From Lancefieldella rimae ATCC 49626 (GTDB lineage: Bacteria > Actinomycetota > Coriobacteriia > Coriobacteriales > Atopobiaceae): a DNA stretch of 64,000 bases. Positions 25,175-33,904 of the stretch are shown piece by piece (position 1 is the first letter of the stretch; each line of letters begins with the position of its first letter). The notes under the pieces were generated by a model, which ran no database searches, was not told the DNA's origin, and saw only the letters and a program-made list of their open reading frames with translations. The translations under genes were made by a program, and so were the position numbers. Location: positions 62,001 through 126,000 of the forward strand of contig NZ_ACFE01000001.1 of the NCBI RefSeq assembly GCF_000174015.1, given 5' to 3'.

Positions 25175-25258
25175 GGAGTGCGTGATAAAATTAGGGACGA
25201 GAAATACTGTCACCGGAAGGCGCTTCTCGCCAAACGAAGGCGCTTCATGGAGGTTTAC

Positions 25259-26461
25259 ATGGCTATTATGCACGGTCTTCCTGCTGGTTTTAACCCCGAT
25301 GCCTACGATGTTATGGTGGTCGGTGCCGGATATGCCGGTTCCGTTGTGGCTCGCCGTATGGCTGAAGCGTGCAATTTTAAAGTCGCAATTATCGAGCGCC
25401 GTGGACACATTGCCGGAAACGCGTACGATCGGATCGATGATGCGGGCGTCTTGATTCATGAGTACGGTCCGCACATCTACCACACCGTCAGCGACCGGGT
25501 GCACGAGTTCCTCTCGCGCTTTACCGAATGGACAAACTACCAGCACAAGGTTCGCGCGAATATCTACGGCCAGCTGATGCCCGTGCCGTTTAACCACGCT
25601 TCGCTTAAGCTTGCCTTTGGTGAAGAGCGTGGCGAGAAGCTCTATCAGAAGCTCGTGTCTGTCTTTGGCGAGAACGTCAAAGTTCCCATCATGGAGTTGC
25701 GCGAGCAGAACGATCCCGAACTGGAAGAGATTGCCGACTACGTGTATGAGAACGTTTTTCTGCACTACACCATGAAGCAGTGGGGGAAAACGCCGGATCA
25801 GATTGATAAGTCCATTACGGGTCGCGTTCCGGTTTTCGTCGGTGACGATGATCGTTATTTCCCCACGGCAAAGTACCAAGGCATGCCGGCCGAAGGTTAT
25901 ACCAAGCTTTTTGAAAATATGCTCGACCACGATTTGATTGACGTCTTTCTTGACGTTGACGTGCGCGACATTATGAAGATTGACGCTTCTCATGTGTCTG
26001 TATGCGATAAGCCCTTTACCGGTGAGGTTATCTATACCGGACCGCTTGATGAACTCTTTGGACTGGATTTGGGTGCGCTGCCGTATCGTACGCTTGACAT
26101 GCAGTTTGAGACGCTGGATCAAGATCAGTTCCAACCCGTTGGTACGGTGAACTATACCGTGAGCGAGGACTTTACGCGCATCACCGAGTTCAAGAATATG
26201 ACGGACCAGGTTGTTCCCGGAAAAACCACCATCATGCGCGAATACTCTCATGCGTATGAACCCGGAAGTGGCCAGACTCCCTACTACGCCATTCTTGAGC
26301 CGGAAAGTCAGGAGCTGTATCGTACATATCGCGAGCGCGTTGCGGACGTGTTGAACTTCCATCCCGTGGGACGTTTGGCAGAGTATCGCTACTACGACAT
26401 GGACGGTGTTGTTGCCTCCGCACTTGAGCTGTCCGACGAACTCATTGCCAATCAGGCCTAG
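25259..26461 (+). CDS. glf: UDP-galactopyranose mutase
   Basis: Flavoenzyme interconverting UDP-galactopyranose and UDP-galactofuranose, supplying Galf for cell-surface glycans. Length 400 residues. The FAD-binding loop is VVGAGYAGSVVARRMAE; further conserved stretches are HEYGPHIYHT, MPVPFNHASL, MKQWGKTPDQIDKSI and EYRYYDMDGVV. Start 25259 is set by GGAGG 5 bases upstream, inside an alternative in-frame ATG at 25247. A glycosyltransferase gene follows 29 bases later. Confidence 0.95.
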   Translation: MAIMHGLPAGFNPDAYDVMVVGAGYAGSVVARRMAEACNFKVAIIERRGHIAGNAYDRIDDAGVLIHEYGPHIYHTVSDRVHEFLSRFTEWTNYQHKVRANIYGQLMPVPFNHASLKLAFGEERGEKLYQKLVSVFGENVKVPIMELREQNDPELEEIADYVYENVFLHYTMKQWGKTPDQIDKSITGRVPVFVGDDDRYFPTAKYQGMPAEGYTKLFENMLDHDLIDVFLDVDVRDIMKIDASHVSVCDKPFTGEVIYTGPLDELFGLDLGALPYRTLDMQFETLDQDQFQPVGTVNYTVSEDFTRITEFKNMTDQVVPGKTTIMREYSHAYEPGSGQTPYYAILEPESQELYRTYRERVADVLNFHPVGRLAEYRYYDMDGVVASALELSDELIANQA

Positions 26462-26490
26462 AAACAGGGCATATAAGGAGCGTTCTTTCC

Positions 26491-27540
26491 ATGAAAAAGA
26501 CCATTACGTTTGGTATTCCGTGCTACAACTCCGCAGAGTATATGGATCACTGCATTGAGTCGATCCTTGAAGGTTCAGACTATGCCGATGACGTGCAGAT
26601 TGTTATCGTTGACGACGGCTCGATGAAGGATAATACGCCCGCCAAGGCTGACGAGTGGGCGGCGCGTTATCCAAACATTATTAAGGCGGTCCATCAGGAA
26701 AACGGTGGTCACGGTATTGCGGTTATGAAGGCAGTGGCTTATGCCGACGGCGTGTATTTCAAAAACATCGATTCCGACGACTGGGTTGATGGCGAGGCGC
26801 TTAAGATTTTTTTGAACAAGCTTCGTGAGTTTATCGCCAACGCATCAAACTCTGGCGAGAAACCCGTTGATTTGGTGCTTTCCAATTACGTTTACGAGCA
26901 TGTTGAAGACAATACGCAAAACTTTGTAAATTATCGTGCCGCAATTCCAACCGATCGCGTTATTGGTTGGGAAGACTTGGGACATTTTAAGCTCTCGCAG
27001 TATCTTCTTATGCATGCGCTGACGTATCGCGTTGAGGTGTTGCGCGCAGCAGGAATTGAGATGCCGCCGCACACGTTTTATGTAGATAACGTGTACGCCT
27101 ACGTTCCCTTCCCTAAGGTTGAGACCATCTACTATGTGGACGTTGACCTGTATCGCTACTTTATTGGCCGTGACGATCAATCTGTAAACGAGAGGGTCCT
27201 CACCAGCCGCGTGGATCATTATTGGCGTGTAGCTCGGGTTATGATGCGCGCTTATCACCTGTATGATGACGTAGATTCTCCGCGCTTGCGTAAGTATATG
27301 ATGAGTTACTTCGCAATTATCATGGCTATTTGCTCGGTGTTCTCAAAGATGTCCGATCGCGATGATGTCATGGACGAGCTTGAAAAACTGTGGGACGAGC
27401 TACGAGTTTACGACAGACGAATGTATCTTCATGCTCGCCATGGACTTGTGGGAAAGGCATGTAATCTACCCGGACGCCTTGGTCGCTTTATAACGCTGAG
27501 CGGCTATCACATTGCGCAGAAGGTCGTGAAGTTTAACTAG
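26491..27540 (+). CDS. Family 2 glycosyltransferase
   Basis: Protein of 349 residues. The N-terminal GT-A fold has FGIPCYNSAEYMDHCIESIL, IVIVDDGSMKDNT and the metal-binding DxD-like NIDSDDWVD. The C-terminal part is not assignable to an acceptor. It sits behind glf with AAGGAG before its ATG, so it may transfer galactofuranose; that link is inferred from context. Its last 8 bases overlap the convergent maf gene. Confidence 0.88.
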   Translation: MKKTITFGIPCYNSAEYMDHCIESILEGSDYADDVQIVIVDDGSMKDNTPAKADEWAARYPNIIKAVHQENGGHGIAVMKAVAYADGVYFKNIDSDDWVDGEALKIFLNKLREFIANASNSGEKPVDLVLSNYVYEHVEDNTQNFVNYRAAIPTDRVIGWEDLGHFKLSQYLLMHALTYRVEVLRAAGIEMPPHTFYVDNVYAYVPFPKVETIYYVDVDLYRYFIGRDDQSVNERVLTSRVDHYWRVARVMMRAYHLYDDVDSPRLRKYMMSYFAIIMAICSVFSKMSDRDDVMDELEKLWDELRVYDRRMYLHARHGLVGKACNLPGRLGRFITLSGYHIAQKVVKFN

Positions 27541-28195
27541 CGTGGCCTTCAAGTGCGCATTCAAGATAGTTATGGTTACCGGTGAACTTGACGAGTTCTC
27601 GGGCGAGAAGTGATACGGGAAGACCGACAACGTTTTCATAGTCTCCTTTGATTTCTTGCACCAGAAAGCGACCTTGGCCTTGAATGCCGTAGGCTCCTGC
27701 TTTGTCTGATGTTTCTCCGGAGGCTACATATGCCGCAATCTCATCCTCTGAGAGCTGATAAAAGGTTACCTCGGTAGTCTGTACAAACGAAACGGCAATT
27801 ACCGATGGCGCTCCTTTTGGTGAAGACGATGCAAACGCCTTGAAGCGTCGCAGTGCCACGCCGGTGGAAACAAAGTGCGTCTTGCCGGAAAGCTCTCGAA
27901 GCATACGTTTGGCATCTTCAGGGTCTTTCGGCTTTCCAAAGACTGTTCCGTCTTTGGTCCACACGATGGTATCGGCTGCAATGACAATCTCGTTGTTCTT
28001 CTCGGCAGCTTGAGCGTCGCTCATCAAGTGACGGCAAACTGCTATGGCCTTTTCCTGCGCAAGCCGCTTGACCAGCGCGAGGGGAGTCTCATTGGGTTTG
28101 CGAGACTCATCAATGTCGGCAGGTATGACTTGAGGTGTGATACCCAGTGATGCAATAAGTTCAAGGCGGCGAGGGGATTGAGATGCAAGGATCAT
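27533..28195 (-). CDS. maf: Maf/YhdE-like nucleoside triphosphate pyrophosphatase
   Basis: House-cleaning NTP pyrophosphatase that removes modified nucleotides such as m5UTP or dTTP analogues; some members affect septation. Length 220 residues from start 28195, which follows AAAGGAAC. It begins MILASQSPRRLEL, carries AADTIVW, GKPKDPEDAKRML and GETSDKAGAYGIQG. It includes a small insert (SSSPKGAPSV) relative to the usual length of about 190. Confidence 0.92.
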   Translation of the reverse strand: MILASQSPRRLELIASLGITPQVIPADIDESRKPNETPLALVKRLAQEKAIAVCRHLMSDAQAAEKNNEIVIAADTIVWTKDGTVFGKPKDPEDAKRMLRELSGKTHFVSTGVALRRFKAFASSSPKGAPSVIAVSFVQTTEVTFYQLSEDEIAAYVASGETSDKAGAYGIQGQGRFLVQEIKGDYENVVGLPVSLLARELVKFTGNHNYLECALEGHAS

Positions 28196-28232
28196 GGTGT
28201 TCCTTTGATGTTTTGCGCGTATACATAATAAA

Positions 28233-28256
28233 TGAGAGTCGCCGAAGCGACTCTCA
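28233..28256 (-). terminator. Terminator of the ferredoxin gene
   Basis: TGAGAGTCGC / GCGACTCTCA form a perfect 10-bp stem with a 4-base loop. On the minus strand TTTATTAT follows. It separates the ferredoxin gene from maf. Confidence 0.8.
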
Positions 28257-28330
28257 CATGGTAGCTGATTATCAGCCGGATTGCAGTGCGATATGCGTTG
28301 CATTGCAATTGAACATGTATGCGACTAGGA

Positions 28331-28516
28331 CTAGTCGAGCTCAATGGCGGTAACGGGGCAACCGTCACAAGCCTCCTGTGCAGCGTCCTCTGCAGCTTCA
28401 GGAACTTCTTCCTCGATAGCGTGTGCCAGGCCGTCATCACCGATAGCAAAGACCTCCGGGCAGGTGCCTTCGCAAAGACCGCAACCGATGCAATCCTCAG
28501 AAACTGTTGCTTTCAT
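28331..28516 (-). CDS. Small [4Fe-4S] ferredoxin
   Basis: Protein of 61 residues. Cysteines in CIGCGLCEGTCP and the later CDGCPVTAIE would bind a single 4Fe-4S cluster; the pattern matches short acidic monocluster ferredoxins. It is likely an electron carrier for anaerobic metabolism. It stands alone between its own leader hairpin and a terminator. Confidence 0.93.
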   Translation of the reverse strand: MKATVSEDCIGCGLCEGTCPEVFAIGDDGLAHAIEEEVPEAAEDAAQEACDGCPVTAIELD

Positions 28517-28535
28517 AGTACTATCCTCTCACTAA

Positions 28536-28607
28536 TTCCCAAGCCCCTTACTTGGGAAATTATTGGCTCAAGTGTAACGTAAATTGTTGCTAAGCAGATT
28601 ACACTTG
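28536..28607 (-). promoter_or_regulatory. Ferredoxin leader hairpin and inverted half-sites
   Basis: TTCCCAAG (28536-28543) / CTTGGGAA (28551-28558) form a stem just upstream of the ferredoxin ribosome site. Further upstream CAAGTGTAA (28569-28577) and its exact inverse TTACACTTG (28599-28607) start 30 bp apart and may be operator half-sites. The rest of 28608-28800 is AT-rich with no gene seen. Confidence 0.45.
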
Positions 28608-28799
28608 CATATAAAGTTTTTACACGTTTTTACCGTCTGATGCAACGCTTTTTATATGCGTGTTTACCTGCGCATAAGTTTACTTTTGCTAACTCTTTTA
28701 TGTTTCTCGACGCTCTGTTTTAGTGTTTCGTTTCTTTTTGCTTCTCTTTAGTGGTGTTTTTATGCATTAATTTTTATGGCGCTATACATGCGCAGAGTA

Positions 28800-29017
28800 G
28801 CTGTCTGTAAATTCGCTGGTAGTCGTTTTGCTTTCGTGGTGGTTTTCTCGTGACGTAGGGAATTGGTACTAAATCGGGTGTTTAGTGGTGATTTGATTCA
28901 CCACTAAACGCTCAAATCCGAGAAAAACCACCACTAAACATCGTTTTTACGGAAAAAACCACCACTAAACATCGTAAAAGGAGAAAACGCGCGAGCAGAG
29001 CATTTAGTGGTGGTTTT
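28800..29017. repeat. Intergenic repeat element, copy B (CACCACTAAAC family)
   Basis: Aligns with copy A at 7949-8126 through the hairpin and all three direct repeats: GTTTAGTGGTGA (28880) / TCACCACTAAAC (ends 28909), then CACCACTAAAC at 28929 and 28960. The 30- and 31-bp spacings are identical to copy A. A further inverted copy, TTTAGTGGTGG, lies at 29003-29013. Sequence between the motifs has diverged more than the motifs. Confidence 0.85.
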
Positions 29018-29048
29018 TTGCTCTCAAAGCCCTTCTCGCTTCCAAAGT

Positions 29049-29723
29049 TTATTGTTGCTTCAAACTCTTGAGGTAGAGCTTTTGCTCGGCGGTAATCCGG
29101 TAGCTCTCGCGAGCCTTTTGGATTGTTTTGTTGTGCACCCACGTATCCAGCTTTTTGGCCTCAAGATAGGGTAGAGCAGAATCCCATTGCTTTGCCAAAG
29201 CGGTCGCAAAGAACCAGGCAATCATCATGTTAACGTAGTATTCGTCTGAGTGAATTTGCGCAGGAATTTCAAGGTATTTGGAGTCAAAATCATCATCCAG
29301 AAAATGAGTCATAAGCATCTCTATACCAAAGCGACAGGTATATACATGGCTCGAAGATGCCCACCTGAGGATTTCTGGCAGAAGTCGCGTGCGATTCTTT
29401 TTGAAAACTTGTGGCGACAAGATGTCACACACGGCCCAGTTATCGACATAGGGAAGAAACGCATCAATCGCTGAGATACAGTCGTCAAAGTCTTTAATCT
29501 CGGAAACAAGTAGGCTATGCAGCATGTTTTCGTCATAGTAGACATGTGGGAGGGCGAGAAGAAACTCTTGGGCTTCTTTGCTTTTCCCAAGCCTTTTAGC
29601 AAACTTTCTGAGTTGAGGAACGCGTACACCAATGATGGATTCTCTTGGGATATTGGGCGTAAGCTTGCTTTGAAATGCCGCATACTCCGTATCTTGAAGT
29701 GCAAAAAGTTCCTCTTGAATCAT
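29049..29723 (-). CDS. DNA alkylation repair protein, AlkD-like
   Basis: HEAT-like helical protein of 224 residues. Segments match AlkD-type glycosylases: IIGVRVPQLRKFAKRLGK, LHSLLVSEIKDFD, VDNWAVCDILSPQVF and YYVNMMIAWFFATALAKQ. These enzymes excise bulky cationic N-alkyl bases. Start 29723 is supported by GGGAGAG; the frame remains open upstream without a site. Confidence 0.85.
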   Translation of the reverse strand: MIQEELFALQDTEYAAFQSKLTPNIPRESIIGVRVPQLRKFAKRLGKSKEAQEFLLALPHVYYDENMLHSLLVSEIKDFDDCISAIDAFLPYVDNWAVCDILSPQVFKKNRTRLLPEILRWASSSHVYTCRFGIEMLMTHFLDDDFDSKYLEIPAQIHSDEYYVNMMIAWFFATALAKQWDSALPYLEAKKLDTWVHNKTIQKARESYRITAEQKLYLKSLKQQ

Positions 29724-29847
29724 TGATGCTCTCCCTTGTTTTGCGCAGGTGTACGGCGCGAGCATGACGCGTGGACGCGTCTTTATTCTACTTGACTTTG
29801 CAGATTTCTGGCCTTTGCTAAGATTTACGGATTGTCGAGAAGAACCT

Positions 29848-30375
29848 CTAAAGAGTAATCCAATATCTTTGAGTGAGAATACCATCCTCGTCTAGGACTT
29901 CATTTTCCAGGATTCCACCGTTATTGATAATGGACTTTGCTGAGCCAATATTATCCTTGCGGCAGCACATTAAGACGCGATCAATCCCCAGTTTCTTACA
30001 TTCCTGTAGTGCAAGAGCAATCATTGCTGTTGCATATCCTTTTCGTCTTTCACTTGGGCGGATACCGTCTCCGATGTGGCCGCCACTTAACAGAAGTCCT
30101 TCATTGAGGTAATGACGGATATCGACTGCTCCAACAAAGATGTTTCTATCAAAGTCAAAACAAAAGAGGGTTGTGCTGGGAACTCTTCCGTCTACGGTTG
30201 TTTCTTTGGTATCCAGGTGTTCTACATACTGCTTAAAATCATGATAGTCATACAAAAAGATTCTTCGGGGAGAAGAGTTTGTGTGATTTGTTTCAATGTC
30301 TTGTGTCCACTCTTCGAGCATGTCAAAAAGCTGTGCTTTGTTCTTCTCGCTTGGTTTTATGAGGGCGATGTTCAT
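29848..30375 (-). CDS. GNAT-family N-acetyltransferase
   Basis: Protein of 175 residues. The acetyl-CoA-binding segment is SGGHIGDGIRPSERRKGYATAMIALALQECK (R/Q-x-x-G-x-G/A motif as RKGYA), then LMCCRKDNIGSAKSIINNGG. The substrate is unknown. AAGGAG precedes the ATG. It is divergent from another GNAT gene. Confidence 0.85.
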   Translation of the reverse strand: MNIALIKPSEKNKAQLFDMLEEWTQDIETNHTNSSPRRIFLYDYHDFKQYVEHLDTKETTVDGRVPSTTLFCFDFDRNIFVGAVDIRHYLNEGLLLSGGHIGDGIRPSERRKGYATAMIALALQECKKLGIDRVLMCCRKDNIGSAKSIINNGGILENEVLDEDGILTQRYWITL

Positions 30376-30445
30376 GTAGCTCCTTTAGACCTTTGAACGT
30401 TTCGTGTCCAATGTGAGATTAGCTAAGCATTCTACTGCAACAGCC

Positions 30446-30454
30446 TGCTATATT
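30446..30454 (+). promoter_or_regulatory. Extended -10 promoter of the second GNAT gene
   Basis: TGCTATATT matches the extended -10 form, 41 bases before the ATG at 30495. Confidence 0.45.
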
Positions 30455-30494
30455 GAGAGAGAAGAAACGAACAAGATACAGATATGGAGCAGCG

Positions 30495-31022
30495 ATGGAA
30501 GACTACCTTGTGGCAAAGGCCTCTGATTTTTCTGATGTGTGTGCGTTCTACAAAACGGTGTGCGAGCGACAGGCAGATGACGAGTATGGCGCCGACTGGC
30601 ACTACGGCATTTATCCGGCTGAAAACGATTTGAAGAAGAGCTTGGAGAAGTCTGAGATCCATATTTGCAAAATTGATGGCAGGGTAGTGTCGGCTGTGGT
30701 GCTGGAGGAGTCCGCTGATCCGATGTATCGTGACGTGAACTGGAAGATTGCATGCCCCGATAATGAGGTGCTGACAATACATCTGTTTGCTGTTCATCCG
30801 AATTTTCGCGGACGGCAAATTTCGGGAAAAATGATGCACTACATGTTTGAGTACGGTAAAAAGAAAGGATTCAAGTCCGTTCAACTTGATGTCTTGAAGG
30901 GCAATGTTCCGGCCGAGAAGCTCTATGTCAAGAACGGCTTTTGCTTTGTGGAAGAACGATCGGTCTGGTATGAGGATATTGGAGATCAGGTTGCTCGTCT
31001 TTACGAGAAGAGCCTTGAGTAA
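30495..31022 (+). CDS. GNAT-family N-acetyltransferase
   Basis: Protein of 175 residues. The core is LTIHLFAVHPNFRGRQISGKMMHYMFEYGKKKGFKSVQLDVLKGN with the RGRQIS acetyl-CoA loop. The acceptor is unknown. Start 30495 is the first ATG after the likely promoter; no strong ribosome site precedes it. Its unrelated sequence argues against duplication of the neighbouring GNAT gene. Confidence 0.85.
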   Translation: MEDYLVAKASDFSDVCAFYKTVCERQADDEYGADWHYGIYPAENDLKKSLEKSEIHICKIDGRVVSAVVLEESADPMYRDVNWKIACPDNEVLTIHLFAVHPNFRGRQISGKMMHYMFEYGKKKGFKSVQLDVLKGNVPAEKLYVKNGFCFVEERSVWYEDIGDQVARLYEKSLE

Positions 31023-31046
31023 TATATACCATGTAATGATAATGTA

Positions 31047-31077
31047 TTGATATCAAACGAATTTTGTATACTATAAT
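31047..31077 (+). promoter_or_regulatory. Promoter of the DinJ/YafQ-like pair
   Basis: TTGATA (31047-31052) and TATAAT (31072-31077) are separated by 19 bp; TATACT at 31067 is an alternative -10. The palindrome TTGATATCAA overlaps the -35 and may be the antitoxin operator. Confidence 0.6.
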
Positions 31078-31099
31078 TGTATCGATGGAGGTGTGTGAA

Positions 31100-31381
31100 A
31101 TGGCTACGATAAATTTAAACGTCAGAACTGATAAGGACATTAAAGATCGAGCAGAATTGATTTTTAATGACTTAGGGCTAAATATGACGACTGCTATTAA
31201 TATGTTTTTGAGAACTGCAATTCGAGAGAACGGTATTCCTTTTACGCTGAGATTGGATACACCTAATAGAACAACTGCGGCCGCTATTGAGGAAGGTAGG
31301 CGTATTGCTTCTGACAGTACAGTAAAAGGATATTCCGATATGGATTCATTAAAGGCAGCGCTTGATATTGATATGCCATGA
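31100..31381 (+). CDS. dinJ: RelB/DinJ-family antitoxin
   Basis: Protein of 93 residues with an N-terminal ribbon-helix-helix domain (INLNVRTDKDIKDRAELIFNDLGLNMTTAINMFL) and an extended C-terminus that would wrap the toxin. GGAGGTG precedes ATG 31100. It ends in a 4-base overlap (ATGA) with the toxin gene, the usual arrangement. Autorepression is expected. Confidence 0.88.
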   Translation: MATINLNVRTDKDIKDRAELIFNDLGLNMTTAINMFLRTAIRENGIPFTLRLDTPNRTTAAAIEEGRRIASDSTVKGYSDMDSLKAALDIDMP

Positions 31382-31656
31382 AATACGAAGTTAAATTTAC
31401 CAATCAGTTTAAGAGAGACTTAAAACTTGCAAAAAGGCAAAAGAGAAATCTGGACAAACTGTTTGGGGTAGTGAATATTCTTGCTGATGGCGGTGTTTTA
31501 GACGCAAAATACCATGATCATGATCTTTTAGGGAATTATAAAGGTACAAGAGAGTGCCATATTGAATCAGACTGGCTTCTTGTATATGAACTCCGAGATG
31601 AGGTACTTGTTCTTATGCTATATCGTCTTGGTTCTCATGCGGATTTGTTTAGTTGA
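31378..31656 (+). CDS. yafQ: YafQ-family mRNA interferase toxin
   Basis: Protein of 92 residues of the RelE superfamily. It begins MKYEVKFTNQFKRDLKLAKRQ and carries HDHDLLGNYKGTRECHIESDWLLVYEL and a final LGSHADLF, matching the YafQ signature (HxL ... GxxxCHIxPDWLLxY ... GSHxDLF). It acts as a ribosome-dependent RNase in characterised members. It is paired with the upstream antitoxin. Confidence 0.9.
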   Translation: MKYEVKFTNQFKRDLKLAKRQKRNLDKLFGVVNILADGGVLDAKYHDHDLLGNYKGTRECHIESDWLLVYELRDEVLVLMLYRLGSHADLFS

Positions 31657-31682
31657 TGGTACGAAACACAATCCCCATGTAT

Positions 31683-32525
31683 CTACGACTGTATCTCTAT
31701 CTTAACAACCTGCATGTGCATTATGTTGTCACCCATGTGTGCCAGAAGGCGATGAGTGCCTTTGATGCCTCGCGATTTCATATCGTAGTAGCCAAGCATG
31801 TATCCTTTGGATGAAACGACAATCTTATCTGACCAGGTAGAGAGATCTTTCACGGCATCGTTGGTGTAAAACAGGTTGCCAAAGTCGTTCATTCCATGCT
31901 TTTTTAGGATGGCTTTCATCATAAGTTTGTACCCTAAAGTGCCAACCGTATCAAAGACGAGTCTGCATCCAGGAAAGAGCTCGGTCATTTTTAAGACAAT
32001 GGCTTTAACGTCCTCTTTTTTCAGATAGTGAAAGACACCTGCTGCGTAAAAAACAGCGCCATTGCGCGTATCGACTTGATCCATCCAAGAGAGATTCGTC
32101 AAGTCGGAGACAATGTTTGTTTCCCTTGGATCGGTACCTACCAGCTCTTCTCGCATGGCGATAACATCCGGAAAGTCCACGTTGAATATTCTGTTCTGTT
32201 GGTTTCCGCATCTCCTGGGATCAAGGTCGAGCCCGCACCCAAGACAGACGATCGAGGCGTTTGGATGATTATTCAGGTAATCGTTTATTTCATACATCAT
32301 ATCGAGCTGTCGCATAGCGCCTTCTAGTGCACCGAATTCATAGAGGGCTGTGTCATATTTCTTGTCGAGCTCTGAGAAATCGTAGTCCAGTCTGTCACAA
32401 ATTTCTGCTGCTGCAGGATCTGTATAGAGTTCAGGGAACTTGTCGCCACATTTCTTTCGGGCATAAAGCGGAATGATGAGTGTTTCTTGTGCCGTTCCGG
32501 GTCGTATCTGTAGCTTGTTGTCCAT
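31683..32525 (-). CDS. Class I SAM methyltransferase, LCM/TcmP family
   Basis: Protein of 280 residues of the leucine carboxyl methyltransferase-like family (PF04072), often annotated as polyketide O-methyltransferase. The SAM loop is IVCLGCGLDLDPRRCG; the segments NVDFPDVIAMREELV and AAGVFHYLKKEDVK are characteristic. The substrate is unknown. AAAGGA precedes the ATG. Confidence 0.82.
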   Translation of the reverse strand: MDNKLQIRPGTAQETLIIPLYARKKCGDKFPELYTDPAAAEICDRLDYDFSELDKKYDTALYEFGALEGAMRQLDMMYEINDYLNNHPNASIVCLGCGLDLDPRRCGNQQNRIFNVDFPDVIAMREELVGTDPRETNIVSDLTNLSWMDQVDTRNGAVFYAAGVFHYLKKEDVKAIVLKMTELFPGCRLVFDTVGTLGYKLMMKAILKKHGMNDFGNLFYTNDAVKDLSTWSDKIVVSSKGYMLGYYDMKSRGIKGTHRLLAHMGDNIMHMQVVKIEIQS

Positions 32526-32663
32526 TGCAGGTTCCTTTTGAGAGAACTGGTTTGTCTTTTTTTATCATCTAAGTTTGCCACAACATACTTACGGACGTGC
32601 TTGGAGAAAACGATTGCAGAGAACAGGTTCGCATGATGAGCTATTTCGGATTAACTCATTAAA

Positions 32664-33287
32664 TTAGCAGCTCGTAAGACAAAGTTCTTCACATTTTTCA
32701 GTACACTCAACATAGCATAAAGACAGTCTGACCACGATAGTTTTAGTGAATTTTATCTTCCACCCTTGTGATTCAAGATACTGAGGATAAGTATCTTCTG
32801 TCCAATGGTGCTCAAAACTAACACCGACGATTTTAAGAAAAGCTTTCCAGAGCGTATTAACTTCAGCATGATTGACAAAGTTTGGAGCAATTAGCATGCC
32901 TCCGTTTTTTAAGACACGTCTTATTTCTTGTAAGGCTTTGTCTGAGTGCTCCATGATGTGCAGTGCATTTGCAATGACAACGACATCAAAGGACTGGTTT
33001 GCATAGGGGAGACAAGTAGCATCTGCAATTTCAAAGGTGAGGTTTTCTGGATATATGTTCTTTTGAGCCTCTTTAATCATATCGGCAGAATAATCTGTTG
33101 CAATGATGCTTTTTGCTGCGAAGGCAATATGTTTTGCTATAAGCCCGGGTCCAGTTGCAATTTCGAGAACAGTTTTGTCTTTTACAACGTGTGAGATACG
33201 GTCGTACATCCATTGATATGCTTTTTTATCAGGAAGCATGGATTGGCGATAGAAAGGGGCATGCCAATCCCAAATTGTTTTCTTCAT
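32664..33287 (-). CDS. Class I SAM methyltransferase (Methyltransf_11)
   Basis: Protein of 207 residues. Motif I is VLEIATGPGLIAKHIAF, with the acidic residue in SIIATDYSADMI and motif IV in DVVVIANALHIMEH. Similar to UbiE/phospholipid-type methyltransferases, but the substrate cannot be set. The C-terminus is cysteine-rich (CYVECTEKCEELCLTSC). Confidence 0.82.
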   Translation of the reverse strand: MKKTIWDWHAPFYRQSMLPDKKAYQWMYDRISHVVKDKTVLEIATGPGLIAKHIAFAAKSIIATDYSADMIKEAQKNIYPENLTFEIADATCLPYANQSFDVVVIANALHIMEHSDKALQEIRRVLKNGGMLIAPNFVNHAEVNTLWKAFLKIVGVSFEHHWTEDTYPQYLESQGWKIKFTKTIVVRLSLCYVECTEKCEELCLTSC

Positions 33288-33389
33288 ATCAGATATTATC
33301 CATTCAAATTTGATAGACGAGTATGAAAGAGCATTGGATTTTTCTCGATAGAATTTTACTCTTATATGAGAAGTTGAGACATGTTTTAG

Positions 33390-33773
33390 TTAAATCGTAA
33401 TTTCAATTTGATTGTCTTCAAGGGCAATAATGCAACTTTCATAATAGCCGTCTCCGGTTGTCCTTGGTCCGCTGATGACTTCATAGCCGTCTGCTTTCAA
33501 CTCTGCGGTAAGAGCATCAACCTTTTCTTGACTTCCTACACTAAACGCAATATGTGCATATCCTGTGCGGCTGATCTCTTTTGGTAGATCCGACATTTTA
33601 GGTTTGTTCATGATTTCGAGTCGTGCGCCGTTATCGAAGGAGAGGAAGTACGAGCGAAAATCTGTTTGAGGATTATGATAGCCGTCATTAGACGTTGCTC
33701 CAAAGTACTTCACGAAAAACCGTTGAGCAGTCTCTAAGTCATTTACATACAACGCGATATGTTCAATTCTCAT
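33390..33773 (-). CDS. VOC (glyoxalase-like) family protein
   Basis: Protein of 127 residues with the two beta-alpha-beta-beta-beta modules of the vicinal-oxygen-chelate fold. The first metal histidine is in [14 protein letters not shown], and glutamates lie in ARLEIM and [14 protein letters not shown] precedes ATG 33773. It could be a lyase or a drug-binding protein such as a fosfomycin- or bleomycin-type determinant. Confidence 0.8.
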   Translation of the reverse strand: MRIEHIALYVNDLETAQRFFVKYFGATSNDGYHNPQTDFRSYFLSFDNGARLEIMNKPKMSDLPKEISRTGYAHIAFSVGSQEKVDALTAELKADGYEVISGPRTTGDGYYESCIIALEDNQIEITI

Positions 33774-33904
33774 GGCTGTCTCCAAAAATCTATAGTGCCT
33801 GATACTTTTTTGTAGCCCACCTTCTAAATACGTCGAGAAGAACGAATCAATATTGTCTCTAATTAGAATTGTAGTATTGATTTGTTATCATTTTGTTCTT
33901 CTAG

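Noticed and set aside
24128-26362. 744-residue fusion protein containing Pta
   Set aside because: The N-terminal 413 codons are antisense to glf; a ribosome site marks the real pta start at 25123.
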